Assembly: GCF_000003605.2 (NCBI RefSeq)
Contig: NW_003123906.1
Span: forward strand, 112,412 to 174,773
Direction: 5' to 3'
Source: Saccoglossus kowalevskii
Taxonomy: Eukaryota; Hemichordata; Enteropneusta; Harrimaniidae
DNA: 62,362 nt
Position 1 is the stretch's first letter; each line of letters begins with the position of its first letter. Positions 38,800-50,099 of the stretch are shown here, in pieces. The translations under genes were made by a program, and so were the position numbers. A model generated the notes under the pieces. It saw only the letters and a list, made by a program, of their open reading frames with translations. It made no database searches and had not been told where the DNA came from.

Positions 38800-38979
38800 G
38801 ATGTCTGTTGATGTGTTCATTTTTACTGTCCTGTTCATTTTTTAGTATTTCTTGTATAAAATATGGTGTTTTTGCACTGAACATGTGTGATTGGTTGTAT
38901 TTTGTTGAATTCGCTGGTTAGAAAAGGGGTGTTTGTTTTTGTTGCAAATCCAAAGTGTGATTATTGGTCATCTCGTAAC
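38800..38979 (+). mobile_element. likely 5' LTR end of the Gypsy-type element
   Basis: Sequence ending ...tcgtaaca at 38979 is followed by ataagGGACTCGTCCGGGA at about 38983-39000, the leader/primer-binding pattern seen next to the 5' LTR of many Gypsy-type elements and retroviruses. A TATA box (tataaaata) lies near 38856. The left LTR boundary cannot be placed without a second LTR. Confidence 0.5.
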
Positions 38980-40755
38980 AAATAAGGGACTCGTCCGGGA
39001 AATGAAAAAAAAAACTGCTAGTATCTTAAAACAGGTAAATTGTGGAGTGTTGAACAAAAGCATAATTTATACATTAGAGTGATAACATATATGATATTCT
39101 ATTGTGAATTCAAGAATCGGCCAAACCATGGAAGAAATGTCAGGAGTCTGGGCTTTCACAGGTTAAAATTGATAATAAAGATCAGCTGATAACTGTAGCC
39201 CAGTGTTATAATATATCTGTTGATATAAATTAAAAAAATAAAAAAAAATGTAAAATTTGAGAGATGGTGGTTGATTACTTGATAACACATTTAGTAGTGT
39301 AGAGAGTGGAGAAATATATTTAGAATTAACTAAAATGAAACTGCAGTTAAAGATGAGAGAGAATTAAGCTGGAGAAAAAAAAACAGTCACAGCCATGGAA
39401 ACAAAATAGCAACAGACAGACAGAAAGAACAAGATCAGCGTGAACAAGAATATGAAATGAAACACTTAGGCGATTAGCTGCAGAGCATGGGGTACCTCGT
39501 GAGATAGTAGGAAGTTATTTTGATATAGCAAAGCACATTAAACTAGTACCTAAATTTAATGAAAAAGAAGTAGATTTTGAGAAAGTTGTGGAAACTATGA
39601 AGTGGCCTGAGGATATGTGGGATTTGTTAATACAAAGTAATTTATTAGGTAGGGCAGCTGAGGTGTATTCTTCACTGCCAAATGTGAAATACATGAATGC
39701 ACAGACATCGCAAATTCAAACTCACGTAGAGCTCGCCCAAGAGACAGAAATACTATTTGATAGATGGATAAATTCTAACGAAGTGAGTGAGAGTTACGAT
39801 AAGTTAAGACAGCTCTAACTACAGGTTTTCAAGAAATGTATTTCCATGGATATTAGAACTTGCTTGGATGAACAGAAAGCACATGATTTAAACAAAGCTG
39901 CAATGTGGACTGATGATTATGCTATCACTCTCAAGAAAGCTGCGGTAAAACCACAGTATCAAGCTAAGAGGTGTGTTTATAGCAAACCTAAACCAAATTG
40001 TTGGTCTAATAATAATAATAGTAACAATATAAATAGTAGTTCTTATAATGTAGTTAATGTAGGTACGAGGAGTCCTGTGCTGATGGGGTAAGGGCTCCTG
40101 TTTCTCTTTACTGCAAGAAGCCAGGTCATGTTCTCACACCCATCATGTTATCTATGGGTATGAGATTCTTAAGAAAAAAAATACGTTAGCAGTTTGTCCA
40201 ACACTTTAGCTGTTGTTGCTAGAAATAGGTGTGATACTCAGTCTGTAACTAAACCAAAGTTCTTTAGTGGTAGAAGTGCTGTTGACAGCATAGGTGACTG
40301 ATTGTTTTATGTCTGAGGGTCAGATTTCTTTGATTCTTCTACCAGCCAATTTGCGAAGATATTGCGAGATACAGGTGCACAGCACAGTCGGTGTTGTTGG
40401 AAGGCGTACTGCCATTGTCTGAAGAAATATCTCAGAGGGCAAACTTTCTACTTAGAGGTTTTGAGGGTAGTTATAAATCAGTACCATTGCATCGTATTAA
40501 TTTGCAGTGCAATTGTGTAAATGGTTCTTCCTGTAGAGGGTATTGCGATATGGTGTTACTAGGTAATGACTGAGCAGGAGAGTGGATGTGATGCCTTGTG
40601 TGACTGATGTACCAGTGTTGAATACTGATGAAAAGGCAGCAGAGGAGTTTCCATCAGGTGTAGTAACCAGAACCATGGCAAAGAAATATTTTTTGTGAAC
40701 TAGAGACTATTTGCAATGACAACACACAATACTACAGGGAATACGTCAGTGTGAT
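38980..40755 (+). mobile_element. Gypsy-type LTR retrotransposon: leader, gag, protease; dead
   Basis: After the leader, gag is read in broken frames: FDIAKHIKLVPKFNEKEVDF with EKVVETMKWPEDMW (39515-39625), SNLLGRAAEVYSSLP, YDKLRQL (to 39818), then DIRTCLDEQKAHDL...TDDYAI (39849-39930), the conserved capsid/SCAN-like layout of aquatic Gypsy elements. A remnant zinc knuckle (CKKPGH) lies near 40110. The protease active site is read as RDTGAQHSV near 40368-40394. Stops and frameshifts separate the pieces. Homology ends near 40750, so reverse transcriptase and integrase are missing. Confidence 0.8.
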
Positions 40756-40759
40756 GTAC

Positions 40760-41020
40760 ACTGCAGGTTCATAGGTAATAGGATTACACACATATGCTAC
40801 TCATTTCGATCAAATTTAAGGATTTGTGCGTACTAACATGAATATTATTAGTAAAATGTGCGTGTCGCGTGCTTAAGATGTGACTGTATCTCGTTTCGGT
40901 TAGATTTGCTCCACTCTCAAAGTATTTTCTGATAAATAGTTGATATATTGCAACATAACTTTGTAGTTCTGTAGTCAACCAACCACTTTGATACAGTATA
41001 TGCTCATTGATATGCAAGTG
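40760..41020 (-). pseudogene. relic of an NXPE upstream region
   Basis: From ggtaataggatt through ggatttgtgcgtactaacat and aaaatgtgcgtgtcgcgtg this matches 45003-45110, and more distantly the 5' flank of the intact NXPE gene at 59033-59090. It is therefore a third copy of the sequence lying upstream of exon 1 of that gene. No exon sequence is attached to it. Its own gene body would lie at lower coordinates, where the Gypsy element now is. Confidence 0.6.
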
Positions 41021-41120
41021 AAAATAAAATCATTAAATAGATTAAATTTGACAGAAATATATTGAAACAATTACAACATTATTATATTGATAAGATTAAA
41101 AAGTTGGTATAGGGAAAGAT

Positions 41121-42830
41121 ATTCACACTTATCAGACCATAGTTTCATAAATTATCACCTAACAATTACTCGGTTCTGTCTTTACGACTTGTACAATGAA
41201 ATTAATTATTTCTCTAATGAAAACTGTGACCTCTTCATTTTCATCCAAGGCTGCGTAAAAAAACCCACAGAGTATGTATCATTTGCATAATCAATATCAC
41301 GACCTGCAGTGTTTTCCATGACTGCCATGAAGAATAACAACATGCACAAACTTTTCTTTTTCGATATTTATATTATGTAGCATCATCCTGTATAATATTT
41401 AATATATATAAATTTTGTGTAGATAACTGAAATCACTCTTTTTGTTATAGACGAATATTATTATCAGCATAAAGTTTAGGTATTAAAAGTAAAATTGCTT
41501 TCACTTCCATTTATATATAACATTCAACTATAATAATTCAACTATATTTAGGACTATGTTTTCAAACTTGTAGATATATTGCTCTAAAACATGACATCTG
41601 CCACGCATTTTGTCACCACCGTCTAAACTCACCAAATATTTTCTCAATCAAGACATAGCATATAAGTATATTATATTAGGCAACTCACCCGTGGAATAGC
41701 CTGTGTAAAGGAGACAGTGTCATGAAATGATTGGTGTATTTTGACTAATATGTCATGTCATGGCATTGAAAATTCAATGTCAAGTTTTTCAAAAAAAAAA
41801 AAACATCACAGTGCCTATTGTGTGATGGTAATAAATCTGACGTGTTCTCACCTTGTTGTCATTGTTGATGTTAGTCCAACTCAACCATTATAGTTATTCA
41901 CTCCATTCCAACTCGATTATATATACTGTATTGTAGTGAAACGACACGTTTAGAGCTGCATGGCTGTTGATGGGGAAATTTAATTTACATTTAATAAACA
42001 CTCAAAACTACAATAATCAAATATCCCTTATATGATGGCAATTCTGTGTAATAATTTTCTATACTTCATACTATGCAATAACTCTGGCAATCAGATTGGT
42101 CCATGTAATCAGATTGAACATTTGACATCATAGCAGAATATCGGAGACTACTCAAACATCTTATGGTGTTGGCGTTTAAGACAAGGTTTCTAGAACATTC
42201 GAGAATTATAATAATTAGAATATTTCTAACAAAATATGATGCCAGCTAAAACGCGTGTGTGATAAACACTGTATATATTTGCACGCGCAAATTTAGGGGT
42301 GCCAGGCGCCCCTTCAGCCCGCAAAATAAATGAAAAATCAAATGACAAACTCAACCCACGTCAATGGGAGCGTGACCCCTTACCGGATTTCTAAATCCGC
42401 CAGTGTATTTGAGTCATGATTTTACATTTTCTTAACCTCAACTTCTCCGTGCACAGATTTTCTTTTTCACGTTTTGTGGCGATTATTCGAACTATGAAAT
42501 TGTCGTTGTTTGAGTCAACTCAACAATTATTAATTATGATACCAGCATGACAACAATGTAGCGATGACCTTAAAATTAATATCCGAAAAATACTTTATTT
42601 TAACTCGAATTAATTTGTTTTTGTGTATGGAGTTTATTTTCAAGAATTTTCGATGAGTTGAATGTAAAACATGGGGAAAACGGTAAATTCGCTAGAATGT
42701 ATTTTCATGTGTCATTCCTTCAGGTAAAATAAATTATTTTACAGTATATTTATTAATCGCAATAGTTATGTCTTGTATATTATGTGTCGACTTAATTAAA
42801 AGTGTATTAATGCACTGTTGTATCTTGACT
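41121..42830 (-). pseudogene. NXPE pseudogene copy A1 (exons 2 and 3 remain)
   Basis: The exon-3 relic at 41121-41388 aligns with 55550-55939 of the intact gene, keeping acceptor ATACAG but losing several blocks, including the stretch coding for the EARDKN...GGDF core. The exon-2 relic at 41852-41990 keeps the donor AAG-GTGAGA but lost its first half. Intron homology runs on to about 42830 (aaaacgcgtgtgtgat; attattaattatg; tatttattaatcgca), then jumps to sequence equivalent to 59007, so exon 1 is deleted. An extra roughly 150 bp at 42270-42420 has no counterpart. Confidence 0.8.
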
Positions 42831-43263
42831 AAAGCAAGTCTTATCTCTTATACATTATCAACAAATGTTGTACACACAATAGCATGTATTTCTGCTTTAA
42901 TTACTCAGTTATAAAGATACCTTACCTATGTATAGCTTTAAAATTTAAAAATGACTAAATATAACAATAAAATTCGAAAATCAATGAGAAGAAAAAAGAC
43001 CGATAATCACATATGAACATAACGAATTGATAATCGACTTATGGTTATGAAAACAAAATTTTGATTACAGTGAGATACATTTCGAGATACAGTGAACAAA
43101 TGATAGTTACATATGCATTTTTTAATCAATTTAATGACAGTCGACTGAACGAGAAAAGGAAAAATACCGAATGCAAAGAGACGATATTTACATACAAGTA
43201 TTTCGAATAAACTATTAATAATCGGCTGAAGAGAAAACGAAAACGTAGAATAAGATCATAGGT

Positions 43264-45000
43264 AGGTGTAATTTAACTTAAATAAAGTAGAAGTAGTGGG
43301 TAAGTGACCGTTACGACTGTGAAAGAGTCCAACAGTTTAAGCTGCTCATCGTTAACTGTAGCAGCGTTTATACAATTTTGATCGACGAAAGCCTGGATAG
43401 TGTGCTTGAGTAAATGGTATTTGAATTCATTGTGACGCGGTTGCCAACTCATAGTTTGAAGCACAAGAGTACATCTGTGAGGTCGAGATTTTTTTGTCTG
43501 TTGTACCGCGTGATGTGAATGGCTACCTTTGCAGTTGTCAATATGTAGCACAGTAGACGATGGCAGTTGATAACACGTTATTGTCTTGGCGGACCCAATA
43601 TATACCATGGTAGAGGAATGTTCTCCTCGTCTATTAAGTGTTGTATAACGGGTTTAATAGTTTTTAATAGAGTGTTCACTCTCTGGCATTCCAGGAAGAT
43701 ATGAATGTCAGTTTCGTTACAAAATTGGCATTTATCGGAGTCTGAGATACGGGAGTTGTACAAGAAGCCGCCCGTTGGGTAAGCACCGTGTAGTAGCCGC
43801 CATTGGAAGTCGTTGTCCTTTTGGGGCAAAAGGGCAATATAGCAGTCACCGAAGTTTGGGCGGTATTCGGGAGGTATTGCCAGTATATCTCTCCATATGT
43901 TGTCGCACTCTGTATTTTGACTGGAAAGGTATTGTATATATGTCATGGTTTTGTAGGGTGGACAAGCTGACAAGTATATCCCTGTCATCATCTCTGTAGA
44001 CAATCTCAATGTAGCAGTTAGTGTCACATGTTTCTATTAAGTTAGGATTGTGTCCATCACTGATGAGAGATTTCTAAGCTGTAGGGATTGCTTGTTTGAT
44101 GACCTTCATGGCAATATTCAACACCTTTTTAGAATAGATGTGAACTATTTCGTGTACAGTATCGATATCGAGCCACCTATTGTTGTCTACTAATTGGCCA
44201 TTTTTTTTAATACCAGCCTCCCGAAAATGCATTAGGTTTAGAGGCGTGTGTTGTATTGGATGCAGAAAAAGCGGATTGTGAAACAGTGGTTCACGGCACA
44301 CGCTTTAATAAGTGGAGGGTCTGCCTTTTCTAAAAGTGGGCAACGAAGACCAAACTTTTTGTAGGTCACGGTAGAACATTGGAATTTCAAGATTATTTCT
44401 TGGAGGGGCAGACGTCCACGCAAAAATAATCTTAAAAATAGCTTCTGTAGGCGACTAATAAGATCATCGGGCAGACATAGATAGATATATAAATCTGTGT
44501 AGCAGTTTAGTGACTGATTGATAATCAATGTGCGCGCTCTATAAGACAGGTTTGGTGCATATTTTTCCCACCATTCAAGTTTTGTTTTAACTTTATCCAG
44601 TGTGCCTTCCCATATTTTGTCAAAGAATAACGAGCTATTTCCAATGTAAGTGCCAAGAATTTTGAGACCCTCGTTATTTCAGTTGAGGTTGAGTGGTTTG
44701 TCAGTGCGACTTTTCCATCTGCCCTGCCATAGAACCTGTGATTTAAAGTAGTTTATGCGTGCATTGTTTGCACCTTCATAGAGTTTCAGCCATTTATCAA
44801 GTTTGATAAAGTCACCATCATAAGTCAGGAAGAAGCTGATATCATCCGCATAGGTCGTTTGTACACTCGCTTCCCTCCAGAGCCGTGTATTTCGAGACCT
44901 TGCCTTTGACTTTGTGATCGTGTTTTGTGTAGAAGTGTATCAATTACGATCGTATATAGTTGCCCAGATAAAGAACAGCCTTGAAGGATTCTACGCATTG
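43264..45000 (-). mobile_element. 5'-truncated non-LTR retrotransposon, L1/Tx1-like
   Basis: Minus-strand pieces in order: RT block RILQGCSLSGQLYTIVIDTLL (read in two parts, 44930-45000), catalytic YADDISFF at about 44828-44852, thumb motif LKILGTYIGN (near 44640-44670), W-WWEKYAPNLSYRAR (44540-44590), then the C-terminal zinc-knuckle region FQWRLLHGAYPTGGFLY followed by CQFCNETDIHIFLEC (43690-43820), the zf-RVT signature of L1/Tx1-like elements. Frameshifts divide it into four frames. It sits within the NXPE A1 duplicate, so it inserted after that duplication. Confidence 0.85.
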
Positions 45001-45002
45001 TA

Positions 45003-45400
45003 GGTAATAGGATTGTACACATGCTACTGTACAGCGGTAACATTAAAGGATTTGTGCGTATTAGCATAAATGTTATTAGTAAAATGTGCGTGTCGCGTGG
45101 TTAGGATTATCATTTAGGTAGACTTTTGCTACTCTGAAAGTGTTGCTGTTAACTACACACAAAATCACAAACAATGTAGTTAATACTGGAGTCGCATAAT
45201 AGCATCGTTTCCTGTATAAGGAGTATGACTAGCGTTTCATTGAGTTTTGTGTGGCAAATAATTCGAGTAGTCGTTATGGCAACATCACTGATAAATCGGG
45301 CAAGTACAGGTAACATGTGGCCGCACTCACAACACAATTGAGCCTTCATTTGCAAACAAACACATGGTTCAATGCTTGATGTCAAATAATTGAACAAGTG
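45003..45400 (-). pseudogene. upstream region of NXPE copy A1
   Basis: Matches the 5' flank of the intact NXPE gene (59033-59370): ggatttgtgcgtattagcat, gtgtcgcgtgg, then actggagtcg, tttcctatac and gtgtggca words in the same order. Conservation of flanks as well as exons shows that the duplicated unit included the promoter. Confidence 0.65.
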
Positions 45401-46700
45401 GTGGTAAAACAAGAGAATAAATGTCTCGACAAAAATTTGCGAGTAAATACCTGTCGTTTAATTAATTTAGTTAAGTATTTCTGTGTCCGGATTAGTTGTA
45501 TGCGAAATCGAAATCGAAAACGATGACTCTGGATCTGATGAGTATGATTCTAGTGGGATTCGAACTCTAGGCGTTTTTTTTCATTTCCTACGTATACGCG
45601 GCCTCTTCGCAGTTTTATTGTGATATTGTGAGTGTCAAATGGTGTATTCTTCGCTGGTCAAGCCATCACCCAGTTTCATCTATGTTCAGCCATGTTTCAA
45701 CAAAGTGCTTGACCCCCGGCGTGACTATATGATTGTTCTGTTAAACTGTTATTACCATTATATTGACACGTGATTAATTCCACCTTATTGGCAATGTCTT
45801 AAGTATCTTTATTGTAATTCGTATTTCCCGAAAAAACGACACCAATTGAAGAGCATTTATTTTGTGACGTCACCAATTCGTGTGTAAGGAAAGCTTCTGG
45901 TACTACACGTTTCGTAAACGTTTCTTCTGAAATGGCTGAACGTTTTCGATATTTTTGTCAAATAATTTGTTAAACATTTTCATAATCACCCAAAGGAACA
46001 TCCTGTTGTCATACCAATTATCATATGAATTATAACAATTCATTTAAAGTTATTTCATTAAATAATTATTCAATTCGGTGTCTTATAAATGTTGTTGACT
46101 TATTGCCAAGATCTTATCTATAAACAAATTACCGCCCGTGTTCCTACAAATAGTATATTGGTACCAATGTGTATTATTACATAATGTTTCTTGATTAATG
46201 TTGCAATTATATATTTGGTTTATTGGACAATTCCGTATCATATCCAATGAGCAAAATTTAGCTTTGCAAAATATCATGTGTTCACCAACATTTCAGTGGA
46301 TATTTACCTACCGCTTGTTTGTAACTACTCTGCAACAGCAGACTATTCGCAAACAGTCAAGAGTAACATTTTATTTGTATACTGTTGTTGATGATTCAGA
46401 AAAGCTTTGTGTTTCTCCAATGTTCATGGTCAACCTTGTTGTCAGTCAAGACTTCGTATGGGAAACGCAGTCATAAATTTACGCAAATTTTAAATCGTTT
46501 TTTATTTTTTATTTTGGTCAATATTCTATTTTACTAATCGAGGAAAAGAAACAAAGGGAAGATGACAGTGCTTCAACTGGCTGTAAGTAGGAAACTGAAG
46601 CATAAATTCAGAATCTGTTTTGTGTACATTGTCACGAAAACACTCTTGAATACAGGAATGGAAATTCCAATTTCAATTGTTCTTTAATCAAGATTCCCTC
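45401..46700. other. intergenic between NXPE relics
   Basis: No gene recognised. A B-box-like word (ggattcgaactc) near 45555 on the minus strand lacks a pairing T-stem partner, so it is not a tRNA gene. Confidence 0.4.
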
Positions 46701-46749
46701 GTTGATCAAATTACAAATCTACAGTACAGCAAGGAGTAGGTAATGTGTA

Positions 46750-47470
46750 TGTGAGCCGAACTTTTCAAATACAAATTCTGGCACAGTTTCGTCAGATAAA
46801 CACCTGTAGACTTCTTCCTTTGACCATTGTTTACTGCGACATACAAGTGGAATAAATTCAGGATTTTCCCAATATTCATCAGATAATGGCACTGGTATAT
46901 CTGAACCACATGGCTGCAATGGACGAGGAGATACTTCTGTGTCTAAAAATAACAATGTAAAAAATTGCTTTATACTATTCTAACACAACAGTAGACATAT
47001 GGGAGTACCCTAGTGGACAGAAAGTATGAAGGGAATGTGAAATGGAAACTGTGCTTTACACACAGTACATTTGTTACATATTATTATGTCATATTCATCT
47101 ATTTGCCTACAAAGAAATAAACTGTTCGTTCTACCACCATACACTGGGAGAAGCCATTTCAAGAGGTAATACCATATTTCGGTTTACTACTCTGAAAATA
47201 AGATGATTTGCTATTTGCTTTCTACTCAAACAATCTTGTATGTTATATTACATAATGTGTCTACACATAACAATATTAATAATTATAGTCAAACACATGA
47301 AAGAGACTAAGTTCAAACTCTTGCACCCCTGGACATCGTTCTAACTGGGACTGTATCTGCTAATATACACACACACACAAATCTTATATATTCTCCCATT
47401 TACTCGCCTTGTATTACTACTGGTGTTGCCTGCAACCATGCCGTTTGCGATATCCTACAAATAAAACATG
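46750..47470 (-). pseudogene. NXPE pseudogene copy A2 (exons 4 and 5)
   Basis: Exon 4 is intact as a 47-nt exon (47454-47408) with the same acceptor and the same GC donor (AAG-GCGAGT) as the intact gene. Exon 5 starts at about 46943 behind a conserved TTTTTAG acceptor and reads CGSDIPVPLSDEYW...CRSKQWSKEEVYRCLSD and then directly ETVPEFVFE. Compared with the intact copy, 117 bp (39 codons) are missing between two GTCA words (equivalent to 53674-53790). The loss is in frame and removes the catalytic GDS block. Homology stops at about 46760 and the last 160 or so residues are absent. Exons 1-3 are not present upstream, where retroelements occur. Confidence 0.85.
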
Positions 47471-48765
47471 TTTTGCAAATTATGTGTAAATTATATTCAT
47501 TTATTACTAGTGTGGTGAGGCAAGTTTTTTTCTAATATGTGACAATTGAACACAAATACCCCACAAGTAGAAACGGATTCAATTAAATTAATACCTTATT
47601 CTATCACATTCAATGCATACGATCATTATCCCTAACAAGTTTCATTATGGAGTTATATTACTATTTTTATGTTTATATTATATATGCTTGGTCAGTCTAC
47701 CAGGTTAGGTTTAATTCCATTTTCATCATGTTAATACTGATATAGCTGTGTGTGTTCTAGCTGTGTGTTTGATTTAATAATTCATAATGTCAGATGTATT
47801 GAATGAGAGCGGAGATTTCTGTTTGAAATTTAAATTACTACACGAGTTCAATAAATCTGATATTTTAGGTTCAACTCATCAAAGATCACTGAAAATCAAC
47901 TGCATACAAAGCTCTCCGAAAGTCTTTTTAGCAAAAATGTATTCCCGCGAAAATAAAACATTTTCCAGTAGTTATTTGTAAACCCAATTCTAAATATACG
48001 TTTTTCTTTTGTGATGTGTTGGTAAGATAATTAATAATTGTGGAGCCAATTTAAAACTGTTTCAAAATTCGTAAAAAAATGCCGTAAGACGTAACATGTT
48101 TGTGCTAAAAATTTGAGGTTTAAAATCACGACTCGAATATATACGGCTTTATATTACATACGCGTTTTAGTGCACATTTGAATCTATCAGTAATATTCGA
48201 AATAATATAATAGTGAATAATAATTCAAGAAATAGTGTCTAAACGCACTAACATTGTAAATTATGGACGTAGTCTGTGTTTAACCCAAGCCTTGGTTATT
48301 GTAGTTTTGAGTATTAATGTAATGTATTGAATTCTGATCTGAAAATATATATATGATTTGCCTTCTACTCCAACAATCTTATTATTTGTTTTACATAATT
48401 CTTCTATACATAATAACGCAGGACAGACAAATACTAGGTTCCAATTCTTGTACATCTAGACATCACACAAACTGGCATTATATCTGCTGAAATAGTTGTA
48501 GTTCTGCTGACAGTCAACCAATCTGATACAGCTTGTTTTCTTACAAAATACACCTAGTTATAATATACATGCCAACGGTCGAAACAAGCAACGAGCAAGT
48601 GAAATAGTGGCATGTGACTCGAATACAGTACATGGCAGTTTGTTCCACAGTCTACACTAAATAAGGACACTACAAAATATCACGCCTTGAATCTTCTAGA
48701 ATGTGTGATTAACTCTAGTGCAGTTTTCCTTAATAGTGTAGAAAGCGTTTAAAATATCACACTGT
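47471..48765. other. duplicated NXPE intron sequence and unique sequence
   Basis: 48360-48480 repeats words from 47210-47350 (ttctactccaacaatctt; cacataataac; ctggcattatatctgct), and 48660-48720 resembles 54490-54570 of the intact gene's intron 3. This shows that the tandem array's introns were duplicated more than once. A 64-codon frame at 47787-47981 has no support. Confidence 0.45.
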
Positions 48766-48769
48766 CACA

Positions 48770-49830
48770 GTGTAACCCCTGCATATTGCATTGAGAGGGC
48801 CTCAATTTTTACCATTAGCTTCCGCACGCAATCTCAACACTTCAAGTTCATGCTGTCTTATTTTCTCTGCCTCTATTGCCTCATGTTTCAACTTTTCAAC
48901 CTCACGTTCTCTGCCTCTTTCCTCACGTTCAATTATTACGTTTGGCTGCTCTATCATCCCTCTCCTCACGCCCTGCTCTCACAAATTGAGACAGCACTTC
49001 TCCTCATCAGTTTGCCTCATACTCAAAGGCTCTACCTAACTCTTTATATTCATTAACAACACTCATGCTGAAAAGGTGTAGTTCAAGTTCTAGTAGTATT
49101 AAATACAGCAATGAACAATCTGGTCTGAAAACACCGCGTTCTCTAGACCTGAGAAGTTACGAAACAGTCAATTTAGTCAGGGGATTATTGACAATAGAAT
49201 CTCAAATCAGAATCACAATCCGAATCAGAATCGCAATCCCACTTTTGACACCAAAATGTCACAGTGTAAGGCCTGCTCATTGCAATTGAGAGGGCCACCC
49301 ACAGAACTCACGCTGGACAGGGGGGTTCTGTCACTGCTAGAATGGGGTAGACAAGACACTAGTACTAGAAATGAAATACAAAATATCGAGTTAAAGCTGC
49401 TGGCTTTAATACCTCTCAAAATAATTACAAGAACTAAAGCTCAGAAAAATACAATGAATAAAGTCACTAAAATAGGAGATTGCGTAGGGAAGCGTCCATT
49501 GGTGATAACTCACAGTTCCAGGATGTAGAAATGGATGACAGCAAATGGCTTCTGCAACACAACAATGAAGAAATACAGGAGTCTTACTCGCAGAGGAACG
49601 CTGTTATTTTGGAGGGCACCACTGAAAGTAGAAGATCGCAGAGCAGTTCATGCCAGTCTCACAGAACGATGGTTGAAGCCTGTGTCACTTATCTTACAAT
49701 ATCGTGGCAGCAACACACAGGATACTATGTTGAAATGACGGACCCCAAACTGTCTTCAGTCTGTCCATTTATAGGCATAACTGGCCCAGATTCAGGGGTT
49801 TCCACATGAGGCAAACAGAAAGTGATCTTG
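48770..49830 (-). mobile_element. internally deleted Gypsy-type LTR element
   Basis: On the minus strand, LTR-like sequence ends ...ttacactgtgaca near 49255 and is followed by TTGGTGTCAAAAGTGGGAT (49236-49255), the leader of many Gypsy elements. A Glu/Arg-rich helical gag start follows at 48830-49030 (EVEKLKHEAIEAEKIRQHEL). At 48770-48806 the LTR terminus (gagagggcc ... gtgtaa ... gtgtcacag, minus sense reversed) recurs directly after gag. So almost all of gag-pol and most of one LTR are missing. A TATA-like TATAAATGG lies near 49770 in the LTR. The outer LTR edge is uncertain. Confidence 0.6.
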
Positions 49831-49884
49831 CTATCAGCTGCGTCACGTAGGCAACTCAGTAGATCATAAACATCCTTTGCGATT

Positions 49885-50020
49885 CAAATAACAGCACACC
49901 TGGTAGATCCCAATTCTTCTTCCAAAATTGTAAAACCCCTTTGATATGTAAATCACAAGCACACCTGGTAGATTCCAACTGCCTTTCCAAAGTTGAAAAC
50001 AAGTATGACGTGTCAATCAC
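49885..50020. repeat. tandem duplication of about 68 bp
   Basis: Two units beginning agcacacctggtagat(c/t)cca and containing ttccaaaattgtaaaa / ttccaaagttgaaaac. They lie between the Gypsy and Copia LTR regions and may be LTR regulatory repeats. Confidence 0.6.
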
Positions 50021-50099
50021 CTTTATGACAGTTATCACACGGCAATGCACACCGTTTCTTCCCATGAGTCAATGCACACTTTTTTCTAGGATTTGAGGT

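Noticed and set aside
39588-40573. Several short plus-strand ORFs as host genes
   Set aside because: They are frameshifted pieces of one Gypsy gag-protease.
45540-45570. tRNA-like B box on the minus strand
   Set aside because: The T-stem does not pair and there is no acceptor stem or anticodon arm at the correct spacing.
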